From NCBI GenBank assembly GCA_045532865.1, contig JAZSGT010000052.1, positions 1 through 14,834 on the forward strand: a stretch of 14,834 nucleotides of DNA, read 5' to 3'. A program made the position numbers and the translations under genes. The DNA is from RGIG4140 sp045532865. Its GTDB lineage: Bacteria; Pseudomonadota; Alphaproteobacteria; CAAHEQ01; UBA3637. Shown here one piece after another: positions 14,200 to 14,834 of the stretch. The notes beneath the pieces were generated by a model. That model saw only the letters and a program-made list of their open reading frames with translations. It was not told the origin of the DNA and did not search any database. Numbering within the stretch: the first letter of the stretch is position 1; each line of letters starts with the position of its first letter.

Positions 14200-14680
14200 T
14201 TGGGTGTGGTGTGGAAAGTACAATCTGTGGTTGTGGAAACAAGGCCATGGGCCTCGTGGTGTGTGGGGTACAATCTGTGGTTGTGTCGGCTGTGTGGGTG
14301 TTGGTGTGAGAAGGTTGGCGTGGAGGTGTTGCGTTGGTGGTGTGGGCGTGGGGCTCGTGGCGTGTGGGGTGCAACCTGAGGTTGTGTCGGCCGTGTGGGT
14401 GTGAGAGGGTTGGCGTAGAGGTGTTGCGTTGGTGGTGTGGGCGTGGTGCGTGGGGTACAATCTAGGGTTGTAGGGGCTTGCTCGTGGCGTGTGGGGTACA
14501 ATCTAGAGTTGTAGTAGCTGGCTCGAAGTGTGGAGTGCAACCTGTGGTTGTGTAAATAAGGGCGTGGGGCTCGTGGTGCGTGGGGTGCAACCTGAGGTTG
14601 TGTCGACTGTGTGGGTGTTGGTGTGAGAGGGTTGGCGTGGAGGTGTTGCGTTGGTGGTGTGGGCGTGGCGTGAGTTATTA
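14200..14680 (+). repeat. G/T-rich mosaic repeat array with palindromic 17-bp cores
   Basis: Seven direct copies of a 17-bp core lie at 14219-14235, 14269-14285, 14370-14386, 14456-14472, 14497-14513, 14536-14552 and 14586-14602. They fall into a TACAATCT type and a TGCAACCT type. Most are preceded by GTGTGGGG. Each core is an imperfect palindrome ending in GGTTGTG or GTTGTA. Three cores are followed by a near-identical 66-bp block (14286-14351, 14387-14446 with a 6-bp deletion, 14603-14668). The plus strand is very rich in G and T and poor in A, unlike the rest of the window. No convincing gene lies within it. Confidence 0.9.
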
Positions 14681-14690
14681 AAAGGCCCAA

Positions 14691-14834
14691 CTGATAGTAA
14701 GTTAAAAATCTGCTTTTAAGGGCAACCTAGGGACACTTGCGCCTCCTTCGAGTACGCCAGCCAATGTACACGTCAGTCGGCGAAGTATCGCCTATCTTAC
14801 ACCTTAAAATCATTTTTTAACCCATCACATAAAG
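14691..14834. other. Non-coding tail, partly GC-richer, with a small hairpin
   Basis: No credible gene is seen. A segment at about 14719-14797 is clearly richer in GC than the gene regions. It contains GGGCAACCTAGGG, similar to the array core, and a perfect 5-bp stem with a 4-nt loop, GGCGA-AGTA-TCGCC (14779-14792). It could be the edge of a repeat family, a small RNA or a gene cut by the window edge; I cannot tell. Confidence 0.4.

Noticed and set aside
14204..14404. Gly/Val/Trp-rich plus-strand reading frame in the G/T-rich array
   Set aside because: Low-complexity translation of the repeats with no ribosome-binding site or protein-like composition.
14200..14680. CRISPR array in the right repeats
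   Set aside because: Spacers between the cores vary in length and are themselves repeated, unlike CRISPR spacers.
14130..14690. Long N-terminal extension of the 113-residue gene (His/Pro/Thr-rich) through the repeat array
   Set aside because: The extension only translates the C/A-rich strand of the repeats, where stop codons are rare. Other frames are open there too, and a good ribosome-binding site exists at the internal ATG (14129).
14719..14800. tRNA or tmRNA fragment
   Set aside because: No acceptor stem, anticodon arm or consensus T-loop could be assembled on either strand.

Overview
The window is AT-rich DNA, clearly bacterial, from a Gram-negative: it carries an LptG-type lipopolysaccharide-export permease, Shine-Dalgarno sites in front of nearly every gene, and several promoters close to the sigma-70 consensus. 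Low GC, A/T homopolymer runs, an ankyrin-repeat protein and many unrecognised lineage-specific proteins would fit a small-genome, host-associated alphaproteobacterium. That placement is an inference, not something the sequence proves. I see no rRNA, tRNA or CRISPR array.

Layout. (1) Positions 1-130 hold a GC-rich minisatellite. (2) Positions 183-3910, minus strand, form a tight two-gene operon of paralogous ~620-residue proteins. Each is built from about six divergent copies of a ~95-residue module with a helix/hairpin/helix-like sequence pattern, and I do not recognise the family. (3) A 187-bp divergent control region (3911-4097) carries two promoters that both match TTGACA-17-TATAAT exactly, pointing outward from a perfect 22-bp palindrome. 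(4) Positions 4098-9903, plus strand, carry six genes: an M20 peptidase-like protein that appears to lack key catalytic residues, a Cys-rich membrane-anchored protein, LptG, an unknown helical protein, a membrane-anchored ankyrin protein, and a protein with a disordered N-terminal half. Most have their own promoter, and good terminators follow lptG and the last gene. (5) Positions 10059-12015, minus strand, form an operon of a LexA/CI-like S24 self-cleaving repressor, a polytopic membrane protein and a Nudix hydrolase, preceded by a GTAC-centred dyad that is a likely operator. (6) Positions 12257-14129, minus strand, carry a 457-residue unknown soluble protein with its own terminator and a 113-residue coiled-coil protein with a C-terminal membrane segment. 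(7) Positions 14170-14690 are a G/T-rich mosaic repeat array. It has seven direct copies (plus one inverted) of a 17-bp imperfect palindrome and three copies of a ~66-bp block, and is followed by a moderately GC-rich non-coding tail.

How it works together. The best-supported functional units are the repressor-controlled operon (derepression on RecA-type activation would switch on the membrane and Nudix genes) and the co-transcribed pair of modular repeat proteins. The latter is the best candidate for an undescribed system. The rest looks like single genes with individual promoters.
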